Shown here: positions 1-10,915 of the stretch, in pieces | Position numbering within the stretch: the stretch's first letter is position 1 | Layout of the letters: every line of letters begins with the position of its first letter | Assembly (NCBI RefSeq): GCF_036417845.1 | Contig: NC_090013.1 | Location: 501,001 to 565,000 of the forward strand | Source of the DNA: Apteryx mantelli | Lineage: Eukaryota > Chordata > Aves > Apterygiformes > Apterygidae | DNA: 64,000 bases | Direction of reading: 5' to 3' | Notes under the pieces: model-generated | Told to the model about the DNA's origin: nothing | What the model saw: only the letters and a program-made list of their open reading frames with translations | Databases searched by the model: none | Position numbers and translations under genes: made by a program

Positions 1-2467
1 TTTCTTGAGCCAAGCATAAAGGGCCTAAAGCACTTCAGCAAACTTGCGGTGGCCGCGGACTCAGCAGCCTCGCTGCTGAGGCTGCGCCGTGCGTGCCTGT
101 TGCAAAATGCACATCACCCTAAAAGTGTGTCATAACCTGGAGAAATAATTTCACTGGAATTTGAAATGGCGGGGAACTTGAAATTGGCCGTTTAAGACGC
201 TAGTCTTTGATAAATTTAAAGTGTTCGGTCCTTTATTCTTGCTATAGTACTTGTTTTAAAACTGTATTTTGTTTGTCACTGTTTTTAGCTGCAAAGCCTG
301 CACCATTGCATTAATTTAACTTGTGAAGCTCAACAACATTTGAGTTAACTCAGTAACTAAACTAGTTAAAAAGAAAAAAAAAAAATTTAAAAAAAGGCAA
401 AACAAAAATCTTTAACCTATGAAGCATCAAGTAAAAAAAAAAAAAAAAAATTGTCCAAGGTATCTAGTGACTACTTTAAAAAAAAATGCATGCCCTATTT
501 TTTTTAGAAAGTTATTGTTTGAGATAATGACTTTTTATACAAGTGAATAGATACTGTCCTGAATGAGGTGAACAACTGCCATTTTTTAAGTGAATACATG
601 TTAAAGTAACTACTGGTGTGTTCGATATTTTTATTCATTAGCTTTGATTTAGGGGGAGTAGAAAATATCAGGTGTCAAACAGCATTAAAACTTCATAGTT
701 AAATATGAAGGGTTCATGTAAAATGTAAATTCCGGAAATTGATTCCTTGCTTGGCAGAGGCCAACTTCCAGCATCTGCAGCTTGAATTTAAATGGTGCAA
801 GTCTTAGTTCTTAACCTCTTGTTCTGGAGGATCCCATATTCCTTCCAGATGTGTCTGAACCAAAGACAGGAACTTCAATGCACGTGACAGAGCAAGGTAC
901 CTTTCGGTCACAGTGCAGGAATATTTTGCTGTTTTGGTTTTTTGACTGGAGAGAAGTATATTGCAGAGCCTTGTTTCTACCCAGCTGAAACACAGTCTAT
1001 AGGGGAAAGGAGGAAAAAGGATCTTGTGTAATCTAGAAAGTCTTACTCTAGTGCAGAGGGCGTAGTGAAGAATTGATTCTGTGATTCCAGGGATATTTGG
1101 AGTTCTGGAAAAAATGAGCAAGGTGACGAAAAAAGCTTAGGTGCCTTGAAGAGCCACCGCTCTTCACATAAAAACACATATTGAATTTAGGAAATGAGCT
1201 CTGATTCACCCTTATGATGAGTTGTTCCATTAGTTTCACATGGGATTGCAGAAAGAAAGGGTACAAGATTTTATACCTTGTCTCTCTTTAACTGTAAGTT
1301 TTTCTTGAGAAATACTAAATTCTCATACACCTCTCCTTCGTTTTCAAAGGAGATGCTGGCAAAACTCCTCCTCTTTAGAGGCCTAGTTAAGTTCCAGGAG
1401 TAGTACATGCTGTTACAGACACTGGTGCAGGTTTTTAGTTAGATTCTAGTGGCTTTTCTTCCTTGAAATAAGTTAGGTTTTAATATGGCAAGTCTGACTG
1501 TAGAGTTAAGTCTTCTCACGTTAAGCCCAAACTGTGAAACATTCATTGAAGTTCAATTTGCAGGAATTGGGCAGGAAAGCAATTGCTCAGCAGTTTAAGA
1601 GCTTGACTGTAGTACTATTGATAAATAAAAGGAAAAAAACAAAAAAAACAACACTAACTCTTGACTATGTACAGTGCTTTTGCATCCAGACTTTCTAGAG
1701 GATTTTGATCCGTTAGAGGTTTTTGGTAACCTTGGATCTAAGATCACGGTGGTACCAGATTTTTGAGATAAATAGTGCTACACAATAGGATAAGCTGTGT
1801 ATGCACATCTTCATTTCGGTTGGATTGTTTCTGTTCATTCGATGTGTAAATCAATACCGAAGGTTCTCTTTATTTTAGTGAACTGCATGGATGTTGACTT
1901 AATTCCTCGTTACAGGAATAAGATTATTCCTCGTTACCACTTCTTTCAGCTGTGGAGAGTGAGCATCAGTTGACATTGATGGCTGACTTGTCTCAAATGT
2001 AGTTTGAGCACCAGATTTTAAATCTTTGTAGAACATTAAGTAATAACTGTTAGTTATTGTAACATGCATAAAAAAAAAAAATTGTAGTAGCCCTGAGCTT
2101 AGTTCTAGATTTTGGGTTTATACTGGAATTAAAGCTATAGGAGAACTGGCTCAGAGTTGTTAAATGAGAAATTTTTAAAGTAACTTGGAAAATCATATGA
2201 TGTCAATGTATTTCATAATTCCCTGTCTACTTAAATGAACAAAATGTTACACCTCTTGGCCTCGTGTGGAGTTTCTTAAGCCTTTCATCAGCGTAAGATC
2301 AAGCTACTCTTAAACTGTTGCTTTCACAATAGTAAAATCTCTTTATTGTGATATGAACCTACCCCTTTAAATAGTGTCTCGCTTCTGAAATGTCTTGGTT
2401 TCTGGAATATACCTGCCCCACCAAAACGCCGTTGCTGTTACGGACTAACTTTGTTTTCCCTGTTTAG
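1..2467 (+). other. ILF3: ILF3 long AT-rich segment upstream of the NF110-specific exons (intron and/or NF90 3' UTR)
   Basis: There is no credible open frame here. The sequence is AT-rich with several long A runs (near 369-385, 432-450 and 2070) and an AATAAA at 1624-1629. In mammalian ILF3 the shorter NF90 isoform ends in a long 3' UTR that doubles as an intron when the NF110 exons are spliced in. Position and composition fit that arrangement, but the NF90 stop codon would lie left of the window, so this is inference. A near-consensus branch point (CTAAC at 2445-2449) lies about 20 nt before the acceptor at 2466-2467. Confidence 0.55.
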
Positions 2468-3821
2468 GCCAGTTCTATAGCAATGGTGGCCACTCCAACT
2501 CCGGGAGTGGCGGCGGAGGTGGTGGTGGTGGCTCCTCCGGGTATGGATCCTACTATCAAGGTGGCGATAACTACAATTCCCCCGTTCCTCCGAAACACGG
2601 TGGGAAGAAACAGCAGCACGGAGGACAGCAAAAACCTTCCTATGGGTCAGGGTATCAGTCCCACCAAGGCCAGCAACAGCAGTCATACAACCAAAATCAG
2701 TACAGTAACTACGGCCCACCTCAAGGCAAACAGAAAGGGTATAATCACGGCCAAGGCAACTATTCTTCATACTCCAATTCTTACAACTCACCTGGTGGTG
2801 GAGGCTCAGATTACAACTATGAGAGCAAATTCAGTGAGTGCTGCCTGGCTTATTTGACGGGGTGGGGGGGGAGCAAAATGTGGACTTGATAATGCAAACG
2901 TTAGTTCATCTTGCGAAGCGGATGCTCTAGATATCTAGCGGGCTTAAACTGCTCGGGTTTCGCTTATTTGTTGTTAACGAGATCAGCTATGGACCAGGTA
3001 ACCTGCTGGTCTAGTCCGTCCCTGCTCTCTGCGAAGATGTTCTTGCGTTTTGAAAGATGAATGTGGAGTCGTCTACTCTGCTGTGCCCAGCTAGTTGACC
3101 TGCATAATTGTTGTGATCAAGTCTTCGCTTTCCGTAACAGGAAAGTTAGCTAGCTGCCAAAGGCTGCGGGAAGGGCAGAAGAAGGGAAGCTCTTGCTGGC
3201 TGAACCCTGGTCAGCAAGCTCAGCTCGATGAGTTACCATCTCTTTAGCCATCAGTAACAGGCAGATTTTTTTTTAGCTGCTTGTCCGGGTAGTCTCGGTG
3301 GAAGTCGCTGGAAGGCCAGCTTTGCTCAGCCTCTGCTCTCTTCCAGGTTACGGTGGCAACAGTGGCCGCGGAGGAGGAGGAAATAACTATTCAGGAGGTG
3401 CCTCATACAATACTGGTTCACATGGTGGCTATGGGGGAGGATCTGGGGGCGGAGGGTCCTCTTACCAAGGTAAGCAAGGTTAGTATAAAACGCTTCTTCA
3501 TATATTTTTCTCTGCATGTGTTGGTGTGTGAAAACGGCATCTTTACGTCTTCTGTGTGTGCTCCTGTGCTACAGCCGTTCTGGATAGGAGTAAAAATGCT
3601 GTGCTCCTCTGTATTAACAGAGCTTTTATTTCACCACGTGATTATAAGCGAACGTCTTTCTCTCTCCCCCTTGTGCTCCCTTTGCAGGTGGATATTCTTC
3701 ACAGTCCAACTACAACTCCCCCGGTTCAGGCCAAAATTACAGCGGCCCCCCCAGTTCCTATCAAGCTTCCCAAGGTGGCTACGGCAGAAACGATCACAGC
3801 ATGAATTATCAGTACAGATAA
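2468..3821 (+). CDS. ILF3: ILF3 (NF110 isoform), C-terminal three exons, partial
   Basis: ILF3/NF110 is a double-stranded-RNA-binding nuclear protein that pairs with ILF2 (NF45) and acts in transcription, mRNA stability and microRNA processing. Only the C-terminal low-complexity tail is in the window. The coding exons are 2468-2833, 3347-3478 (or 3347-3469) and 3688-3821, ending in TAA at 3819-3821. The translation is Gly/Ser/Tyr/Gln-rich with many GGY, SYN and GYGS motifs. It ends in NADHSMNYQYR-like sequence (here NDHSMNYQYR), the hallmark end of NF110. Splice phases agree across all three exons. The dsRNA-binding domains lie upstream of the window. The second exon has two in-frame donors 9 nt apart; using the second adds Gly-Lys-Gln, as in mammalian NF110. 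The middle exon is more glycine-rich than I recall for the human one. Confidence 0.93.
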
Positions 3822-4360
3822 AGCAGCCCTTCCTCTGTGGGTGTGAAGTTTTGTTACCTTCCGCACTTGCGCACCCTTTGAATATTCAGTTTTATTGCAT
3901 CACAGTAAACACGTAAATCCCCCCTTCCCCCTGTTTCCATGTTGCAGTGCTCTTTGTGATATCAGTCACTAATGGTTGAGTACCTGTAATTCCATACTTA
4001 GCTGTATTTTGGGCATCTATGTATTTAATGGTTTGTTAGTTGCCATTACAACTTTGTCTAAATAGATTTTTTGAGTTAATACGACTTCAGTATCCTTTTT
4101 CTATTTAAAATTGACGTTGAAGTGTTAACACAGTATGGCTTTAAATAGATAAGGGATATGTCATCTGTTAATGCTTTTGTGAAGTGAGTTAAACAAGCTT
4201 TCTGTATTTTAATGCGTTAGTGTTTCAGTTTTATAAGTGAAGATTTTATTTTAAAAACCAGTGGGAAAGAGTGGGTTTTGTATGTCTGAATCATTCAGGC
4301 AGTACATCTGGATTAAGCTGAATGTAGACAAATAAACACAAACTCTTGATGTCTTTGTCT
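3822..4360 (+). other. ILF3: ILF3 3' UTR
   Basis: AT-rich, non-coding sequence runs directly from the ILF3 stop codon to a canonical AATAAA at 4331-4336. The cleavage site is therefore expected near 4350-4360. No other feature was seen in it. Confidence 0.75.
4331..4336 (+). promoter_or_regulatory. ILF3: Poly(A) signal of ILF3
   Basis: AATAAA about 510 nt after the stop codon, followed by TG/T-rich sequence (GATGTCTTTGTCTCC) suitable as a downstream element. Confidence 0.75.
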
Positions 4361-6660
4361 CCAAACGTGTAGTTCTACATTGCATACAAATGCCAGCAAA
4401 AAAGTCTGCTGCAATAGTCTCTTGCCTCATCCCGCAGTAGCAGTCACGGCAGGAAAAAGTGAAAAATGGCCAGAATGTACCATTCTGCTTGCCAAGATGT
4501 TCCCAGGTGCCTGAGGTTGTACAGGCAGATAATTCCAGTGCTCTGCAAAAGCTAAATGCAGAACAGAGCGAATATTATGAAATTTTAATAACCTTCTAGG
4601 GCTGCGCCTTACCTGGGCTCGCCTCGTCTGTGTTGCGGAGACAGGCCCAAGCTCGCGGCTCGCTGTAGAGGGGGCTTGTTATTCCCTGTAGGAACACAAC
4701 GTGGCCCAAAACTTTGACTTTCCTGTCCCAGCAAGGAGCCCGTGCTCCCTGGAATCTTCCCCTAGAGCAGGAAGCATTCCTGTCCCTCTGATGTCGTGTC
4801 AGGCAGAGCAAAAGAGGCTGTTCACGGGCCCGGGCCCGCTCCGGCGCTCCGTGGTGGGGACAGCGAAGGCGGCTCCCTGAGGCACTTGCACCTGGACTTG
4901 GACGCTGTACAAGGAACCAAATACCAGGTGCCCGTTCACGCGCTCGCTGCGGGTGCTGTCCGGTGTTGAGGACTTGCCAGAATGGGGCCAAAAGCGAAAC
5001 CTGATGCTGCCGGGAGAGTCTTCGAGCCCTAGGTGGGCAGATAATGGATCACCTCCCTGATCCAGGTGGCTTCCACTGGTACAAGGTGGGTAACTTCTAA
5101 TGCAGGAAACAGATTTTCACGTCTCTAAGAACAAATCGGTGGTTTGTGATCCTTTCTGGAAAGGAAGGTGACACGTCGAAGGGATGAACGTGCTCCAGCG
5201 GCACGAAGCTGGAGAGGGCTGCGAGCGTGTTCGGAGTCGGCGCCGGGCTGTGTCGCAGCAGCCGTTAGATGGCAGTGCCGCCCGAGCTGCTCGGAGCTGC
5301 CAGAGCCGATCCGGTTTCCTTGTAGAAGCAGGGCAGCCCTAACCCTTATCCTTCCCTCTTCGTGCTCCGGGCTGCCTGTGTGTTGGGCAAGTCCGGGAAG
5401 GCCGAACTTATCGCTGCCTCTAAGTGTCTCTTGTGCGAGCAGAGGTGAAGTGGGCAGAAACCGTGCCGGGAATGACTAAGGCTCCTTGGCCCTCGCCTGC
5501 CAGGCGCCGGAGCTGCGGCCTCGCGCGGCGACCGGCCGAGCAAGACCCGCGAATCCCCATCTCGGCCGCCCGCATTCCTGCGCGGAGGCGGGTGGCAGCC
5601 AAGGTGAAGCCGGGTGTCAAGTGTGAAGGTGTGTGCGTGCGCTGGCTGGGTGCCAGCACCCCAAACGGGGTTGGGCTGCTGGAGAGGCTGCCGGGCCGGG
5701 CTTTCCGCAGGGAAGGACTGCGGGGCCCTCGGCTGCTGCTCCGGAGGACGAGTTTGGGGTGAAAAAGCAGAAGGTTTGTTCTGAATCTGCGAGCGCAGAG
5801 CCGGAAGGGATCCCACAAGGATGTGTCGTGTCCTCGTAGACCCGGCCGAGCTTCGGCAACGTGCGTCGGCGCTCGGCGCTCTCCCCCTCTTTCCCCCCCC
5901 TTGCACTGCACCAGCGGCTTCCGAGGCCGGATGCTCTGTTTGCAGCTGTCAGCTCGGGACTTGCCTGCCCAAGACCTTTGCACCGAGGCTGGCTCTGTCC
6001 CTGGCTCTCCGGCTGCTCCGGCTGAACCGATGCAATGAGCCGGGATGGGGGGGGCTGCCCCATGGCTCCCCCGGGGTCCCTCGAGCCGGCACTAGCGCCG
6101 CGCCGGCGGTGTTAGCGCCCAGCAAAGCCGCGGCCCCGACCTGCTCCCACGGCGCTTTAGCTGCAGCCTTGCTGCTTTTCTAAACGTGCTTGTGGAAACA
6201 GTTTTACCTTAACTCCTTTGAGCCGTACCGGAGCTGCTCCATGCATCCGGAAAACAGCTGAAGCCTTTATTACCAGGGACTTCTATCGGAGCGTTGTTCT
6301 CCGGCCATGTAGGTTTCGCATATTTGCAAATGTGTTTCCCCCGGCCCGCCCGCTCGGGGTTATGTTTTGAATAAACGTTACAGTTGGGAAACACGTAATC
6401 CGCGAGCGTTCCCGCTGCTTCCGCTGGGAAATGCACAACCCGCGAGCATTCCCGCTGCCTCCGGGCACCCGGTGCCTCCTTCCCGCGGGAGGCAGAGCTG
6501 CTCCGAGCATCCTGCCGGGACCAGTGCGGCTCCGGGCCGTGGGCTCGAGGGGCCTTTGGGGACGATCCGCTGGTTTTCCCGCAGCAGTGGGGAAGCTCCC
6601 GCGCCGGAGCAGCCGGGGCTGGAGGAAGGAGTCGGCGCACCAGTTCCCTTCAGCCAGCTC
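4361..6660. other. Intergenic, CpG-rich from about 4.6 kb; no gene recognised
   Basis: Several 60-190-residue frames are open on both strands, but they overlap each other, show no domain and follow the high GC content, so I do not call them genes. A short imperfect direct repeat (about 28 bp, offset 40 bp, at roughly 6391 and 6431) is the only local structure noted. Confidence 0.5.
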
Positions 6661-6671
6661 CATCCCGGCCC

Positions 6672-6677
6672 CTTTAT
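6672..6677 (-). promoter_or_regulatory. Poly(A) signal of the GT31 glycosyltransferase gene
   Basis: TTTATT on the + strand reads AATAAA on the - strand, about 255 nt past the stop codon of the minus-strand gene at 6931-7980. It supports a short 3' UTR for that gene. Confidence 0.65.
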
Positions 6678-6930
6678 TTACAAATGGAGGCAGCTATAAC
6701 TTAACGCGTCCCAGCACCGACCCCGTACAAAAAAAAAAGGCATCGATGGCGGTAATACAAAACCGGAGCGAAACGCGGTACCCTGACGCGAGCCCGGGGT
6801 CCGGCCGCCCGGGGCGGACCTGAGGTTCGGAGGCGGCTCTGAGCCACCGCTGCGGAGCCGGACACTGTCCAGAAAGTCTGGGAGCGGGCGAGTCCGTGCA
6901 GGGAAAAAGGGGGATCAAGGGTGGCGGCGG

Positions 6931-7980
6931 CTAGGGGGGACAAGCCGGCCCTGGCCCCTGGAAGTGGGGCCAGAGCTCGAGCAGCTCCTTGGGGCTGTAG
7001 TGGTGCACCATGACCAGCCTGGAGAACTTGCACTTGTCGTAGGCCACCTTGTACATGTTGAAGAGGCCCCAGGGGCCGTCGGTGACGCGGACGCCCAGCG
7101 CGTGCAGGCAGATGCCCACGAAGGAGTCCTCCATGTTGATGAGCGGCAGGGTCTGGGCCACGGCGTAGACCTTGCGCGCCAGGTCGCCCGAGAGCACGTA
7201 GGCGGGCCCGCCGCAGTACGGCGGGTACGTCTCGTTGGGGTACACCTCCGGCGGCACGTACCACTTGTAGGCCTTGTTGCGCAGCGGCCCCGTGTTGCGG
7301 TAGACGTAACCTGTCATGAAGTCCCGCTTGGGGGGCAGCTGGGGCTGCAGCAGCCGCCGCACCAGGTAGCCCAGGTTGAGGAAGACGTCCTGGTCTGCCT
7401 TCACCACGTAGCTGGCGTTGGGGCAGTGCTTGCTCACCCACTCCAGGCCCATCAGCGTCTTCAGCGTCAGGTTGTTGTAGGTGTCCAGGAAGTCCTGCTG
7501 CAGCAGGTCGTGGTGCAGCGCGCTCTCCTCCTGCAGCACCTGCTGCAGCGGCTGCCCAAACACCGGGTGCACGCCGGTGAGGAAGAGCCGCAGCACGGAG
7601 GCGCCGGGCACGCCGCTCTCGTTGCCCCAGGTCTGCCGCACGGCGTGCCGCCCGGCCGTGTCCCACGGCTCCGTCACCACCAGCAGCACCAGGAAGGGCG
7701 TCCGGTCCCGGCACTTGTGGGGCTCGTTGAGCAGGAAGCGGTAGGGGTAGGGGTAGGGGGGCTGCAGCGGGTGCCGGCGGGCTGCCGGCTCGGCTGTGCC
7801 GTTGCTCCGCGACGCCTCCTGCCAGGCCCAGGCCGGCCGCCGCAGCGGGACCCCGGCGCCGGCCACCTCTGGCAGCGCGGTGAAGGGCTCCTCGGCGCCC
7901 TGCTGCAGCCGCAGCCCCAGCAGCGCCAGCGAGACGAAGGTGGGCAGCAGCAGCACCCGCAGGCTCGCCGCGTACTTCAT
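6931..7980 (-). CDS. Beta-1,3-galactosyltransferase-like protein (GT31 family), single coding exon
   Basis: A 349-residue type II Golgi-enzyme architecture. It has a short cytosolic N-terminus (MKYAASLR), one hydrophobic anchor at about residues 9-25, a Pro-rich stem, then a GT31 catalytic domain. GT31 signatures appear in order: RHAVRQTWGNES, DTYNNLTLKTLMGLEWV, a DxD metal-binding motif in the form KADQDVFLN, PYCGGPAYVLSGD, and the acidic EDSFVGICL. Several N-glycosylation sequons (NGT, NES, NLT, NAS, NET) lie in the lumenal part. The family transfers galactose (or GlcNAc) in beta-1,3 linkage to glycan acceptors. From memory it looks nearest to B3GALT2, but acceptor specificity cannot be read, so no symbol is given. 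The ATG at 7980 is chosen because the frame upstream is minisatellite and the anchor follows at once. An acceptor lies 52 nt upstream, implying a 5' non-coding exon. The gene is antisense to ILF3 and DNM2. Confidence 0.87.
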   Translation of the reverse strand: MKYAASLRVLLLPTFVSLALLGLRLQQGAEEPFTALPEVAGAGVPLRRPAWAWQEASRSNGTAEPAARRHPLQPPYPYPYRFLLNEPHKCRDRTPFLVLLVVTEPWDTAGRHAVRQTWGNESGVPGASVLRLFLTGVHPVFGQPLQQVLQEESALHHDLLQQDFLDTYNNLTLKTLMGLEWVSKHCPNASYVVKADQDVFLNLGYLVRRLLQPQLPPKRDFMTGYVYRNTGPLRNKAYKWYVPPEVYPNETYPPYCGGPAYVLSGDLARKVYAVAQTLPLINMEDSFVGICLHALGVRVTDGPWGLFNMYKVAYDKCKFSRLVMVHHYSPKELLELWPHFQGPGPACPP

Positions 7981-8034
7981 GGCAGCGGGGCTCCGCAGGC
8001 GGCTTCGGCGGGCAGCGTCGTCCGGGACCAACCT
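7981..8034 (-). other. 5' UTR and 3' splice site in front of the GT31 coding exon
   Basis: Read on the - strand, a pyrimidine tract ending TCTCTTCCCAG (AG at 8034-8033) sits 52 nt before the ATG. This predicts that the mRNA starts with a non-coding exon further right, beyond the 8.1-8.9 kb minisatellite, as is common in B3GALT genes. That exon itself was not located. Confidence 0.5.
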
Positions 8035-8104
8035 GGGAAGAGACGGGACTCCTGAGACCGGGAGCTGAGCCGGCGTGGGGCCACGGAGCGCTCGGGGAGC
8101 CAGG

Positions 8105-8880
8105 AGTATGCAGGGACGCGGAGCGTGCAGGGACCCAGGGAGCATGCGGGGACTGGGAGTGTGCAGGGATTCGGGGAATATGCAGGGACAGGGAGTGTGC
8201 AGGGACCTGGGGAGCGTGCAGGGACCCAGGGAGCATGCGGGGACTGGGAGTGTGCAGGGATTCGGGGAATATGCAGGGACAGGGAGTGTGCAGGGACCTG
8301 GGGAGCGTGCAGGGACCCAGGGAGCATGCGGGGACTGGGAGTGTGCAGGAATTTGGGGAATATGCAGGGACAGGGAGTGTGCAGGGACCTGGGGAGCGTG
8401 CAGAGACCCAGGGAGCATGCGGGGACTGGGAGCATGCAGGGATGTGGAGCATGCAGGAATTCGGGGAATATGCAGGGACAGGGAGTGTGCAGGGACCTGG
8501 GGAGTGTGCAGGAAGCCAGGGAGTGTTCAGAGTACCAGGAACATGTAAGGACCCAGGAGCATTCAGGGATCTGGGGAGTGTTCAGAGTACCAGGAACACA
8601 CAAGGACCCAGGAGTGTGCAAGGACCCAGGAGTGTGCAGGGATCTGGGGAGTGTTCAGAGTACCAGGAACATGCAAGGACCCAGGAGTGTGCAAGGACCC
8701 AGGAGTGTGCAGGGATCTGGGGAGTGTTCAGAGTACCAGGAACATGCAAGGACCCAGGAGCATGCAGGGACCTGGGAGTGTGCAGGGATCTGGGGAGTGT
8801 TCAGAGTACCAGGAATATGCAAGAACCCGGGAGCATGCAGGGACCCAGGAGTGTGCAGGGACACAGGGAGCGCGCGGGGA
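8105..8880. repeat. Minisatellite with an 18-bp core (GTGCAGGGACCTGGGGAG-like) and 91/73-bp higher-order units
   Basis: The core RTGCAGGGAYCYRGGGAG repeats throughout. In the left half, the landmark TCGGGGAATATGC recurs at 8170, 8261 and 8352, which is exactly every 91 bp (about five cores). In the right half, GTGTTCAGAGTACC recurs at 8523, 8578, 8651, 8724 and 8797, spacing 55, 73, 73 and 73 bp (three or four cores). All six frames look open because the core lacks stop codons on either strand; it is not coding. Confidence 0.93.
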
Positions 8881-8884
8881 GCCG

Positions 8885-9820
8885 GGGAGCACGCAGCTCT
8901 CCCCCAGCCCTCGCAGCCGGCCACGGACCCGCCGCATCCCGCTCGCACGAGTGAACTTTTGCTGGCGGAGGCGACGCGGAGCCCCGGGGCCACGTGCTGA
9001 TAAGCGCCGCCGGGCGCGATAAGGCCCAGAGCCCTTTTGCCGCACGGGGCCGCGGCAGGTGGGGCCAGCGCAAACACGGCACGCTGATAGCGGGAGGCCG
9101 CGTGCTCCGGGAGCACGTTCCGGGGTGCAGGAATGTCTCACGCTCCGGGGTGCAGGGAGGCCTTGTGCACCGGGAGCTCGTTCCTGGAAGCAGGAAGGCC
9201 TCGCCGCATGCTCGCTGCGCGCTCCGGGCCGGCCGCAGCCGGGATCAAGGCGATGCCGAGCCCAGGGAGCGGCCCGGGACACCGCGTCCCCCGCGACGGC
9301 CCCGCTGTTTGCTCAGAAACGCTGCCCGGCCGCGTCTCGTCGCCAAGGTGCAGCCGGAGCCTCCCGCGAGCTCCTGTGCAGCTTCTGAAACCTTTCGCCG
9401 GAAACTCGATAATGAGAATTGCCCCAATTAAGCAATTGCCCCTGCTGAGACCTGAGGGGAGGCTTATCTGCTGTCCTACCTGTGTTGAAACCCAGAAACT
9501 GCTTTTCCCATGGCGGGGCAGGAGTTTGTGCGATAACGCCACGCAGAGCCTTGACACGGGGAGCCCCGGCACGGGGAGCCCCGCAGCCGGGCCGATTCCC
9601 CCCCCACGGGTGCACCCGCAGCGCCAGGCCTCAGCCCAGCTGTGCTGCACGTGGCCGGAGCCCCCACGGGGTGGGAAGCGGGGTGTCCGGGGGGGCCTGC
9701 ACTGACCCCGCTGCAGTCGGGGGGCCTGGAGGTCTCAGTCCCCTATTTTTTGGGGGGGGGGGATCCGGACAGCTGGGTCCTCTTTTGGGGGGGGGGGGGC
9801 TGGGGCGCAGAGGGCTCCGG
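8885..9820 (-). promoter_or_regulatory. Candidate promoter/enhancer region of the GT31 gene with GATA motifs
   Basis: Unique, CpG-rich DNA between two minisatellites and upstream of the minus-strand GT31 gene. It holds CACGTG (8991-8996) two bases before TGATAAG (8998-9004). Further GATA motifs are GATAAG (9018-9023), GATAG (9086-9090) and, reversed, CTTATCT (9463-9469). No convincing coding frame is present. The assignment as a promoter rests only on position and motifs; no TATA box or initiator was recognised. Confidence 0.3.
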
Positions 9821-9824
9821 AGCC

Positions 9825-10915
9825 CCCCGGGTGCAGCCCCCGGTCCCTGCCCGGGAATTCCTGGAGCCCCCGGGTGCAGCACAGGGTCCTGCCCGGGGCT
9901 CCCCAGGGTGAAGCGCCCCGTCCCTGCTCGGAGCTGTCGGGGCTCCCCGGGTGCAGCGCTCCGTCCCTGTCTGTCTCCTGCCCGGGGCTCCCGGGCTGCA
10001 GCGCCCGGTCCCGTCCCGGGGCTCCCCAGGGTGAAGCAGCCCCGTCTCTGCTCGGAGCTCCTGGAGCTCCCCGGGCTGCAGCGCCCGGTCCCGTTCCGGG
10101 GCTCCCTGGTCCCTCTCGGGGCTCCCGGGCTGCAGGGTCCCGTCCTTGCCTCTCCTGTCCGGGACTCCCCGGGCTGCAGCGCCTGTCTCTGCCCGTCCCG
10201 TCCCGGGGCTCCCCGGGCTGCAGGGTCCGGTCTCGTCCCGGGGCTCCCTTGTCTCGTCCCGGGGCTCCCGGGGCTGCAGCATCCGTCCCGTCCCGGGGCT
10301 CCCGGAGCTCCCCGGGCTGCAGCGCCCGGTCCCGTTCCGGGGCTCCCTGGTCCCTCTCGGGGCTCCCGGGCTGCAGGGTCCCGTCCTTGCCTCTCCTGTC
10401 CGGGACTCCCCGGGCTGCAGCGCCTGTCTCTGCCCGTCCCGTCCCGGGGCTCCCCGGGCTGCAGGGTCCGGTCTCGTCCCGGGGCTCCCTTGTCTCGTCC
10501 CGGGGCTCCCGGGGCTGCAGCATCCGTCCCGTCCCGGGGCTCCCGGAGCTCCCCGGGTGCAGCGCTCCGTCCCTATCTCTCCCGTCCGGGGCTCCCGGGC
10601 TGCAGCACCTGTCTCTGCCCGTCCCGTCCCGGGGCTCCCGGTCCCGTCCCGGGGCTCCCGGGCTGCAGGGTCCCGTCCCGTCCCGGGGCTCCCGGTCCCG
10701 TCCCGGGGCTCCCGGGCTGCAGGGTCCCGTCCCGTCCCGGGGCTCCCGGTCTCGTCCCGGGGCTCCCGGGCTGCAGGGTCCCGTCCCGTCCCGGGGCTCC
10801 CGGTCCCGTCCCGGGGCTCCCGGGCTGCAGGGTCCCGTCCCGTCCCGGGGCTCCGCGGTCTCGTCCCGGTGCCCCGCGGCTGCAGCGCCCGGTCCCGCCC
10901 GGGGCTCCCGGTGCC
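9825..10915. repeat. GC-rich minisatellite (GGCTCCCGGGCTGCAGGGTCCCGTCCCG-like), with a 241-bp duplication and 54-bp units
   Basis: Units built on CCCGGGGCTCCCGGGCTGCAG recur across 1.1 kb. A 241-bp block is tandemly duplicated: the landmark GCGCCCGGTCCCGTTCC is at 10081 and again at 10322. Then four units of exactly 54 bp follow, with GGCTGCAGGGTCCC at 10661, 10715, 10769 and 10823. Because 54 is a multiple of three and the unit has no stops, frames of over 500 residues appear on both strands. These are repeat artefacts. Confidence 0.93.

Noticed and set aside
6701-8452. Upstream extension of the GT31 frame through MLPGSLHAPQVPAHS-type repeats
   Set aside because: The extension is translated minisatellite. 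The real start is the ATG at 7980, followed by the membrane anchor, with an acceptor 52 nt upstream.
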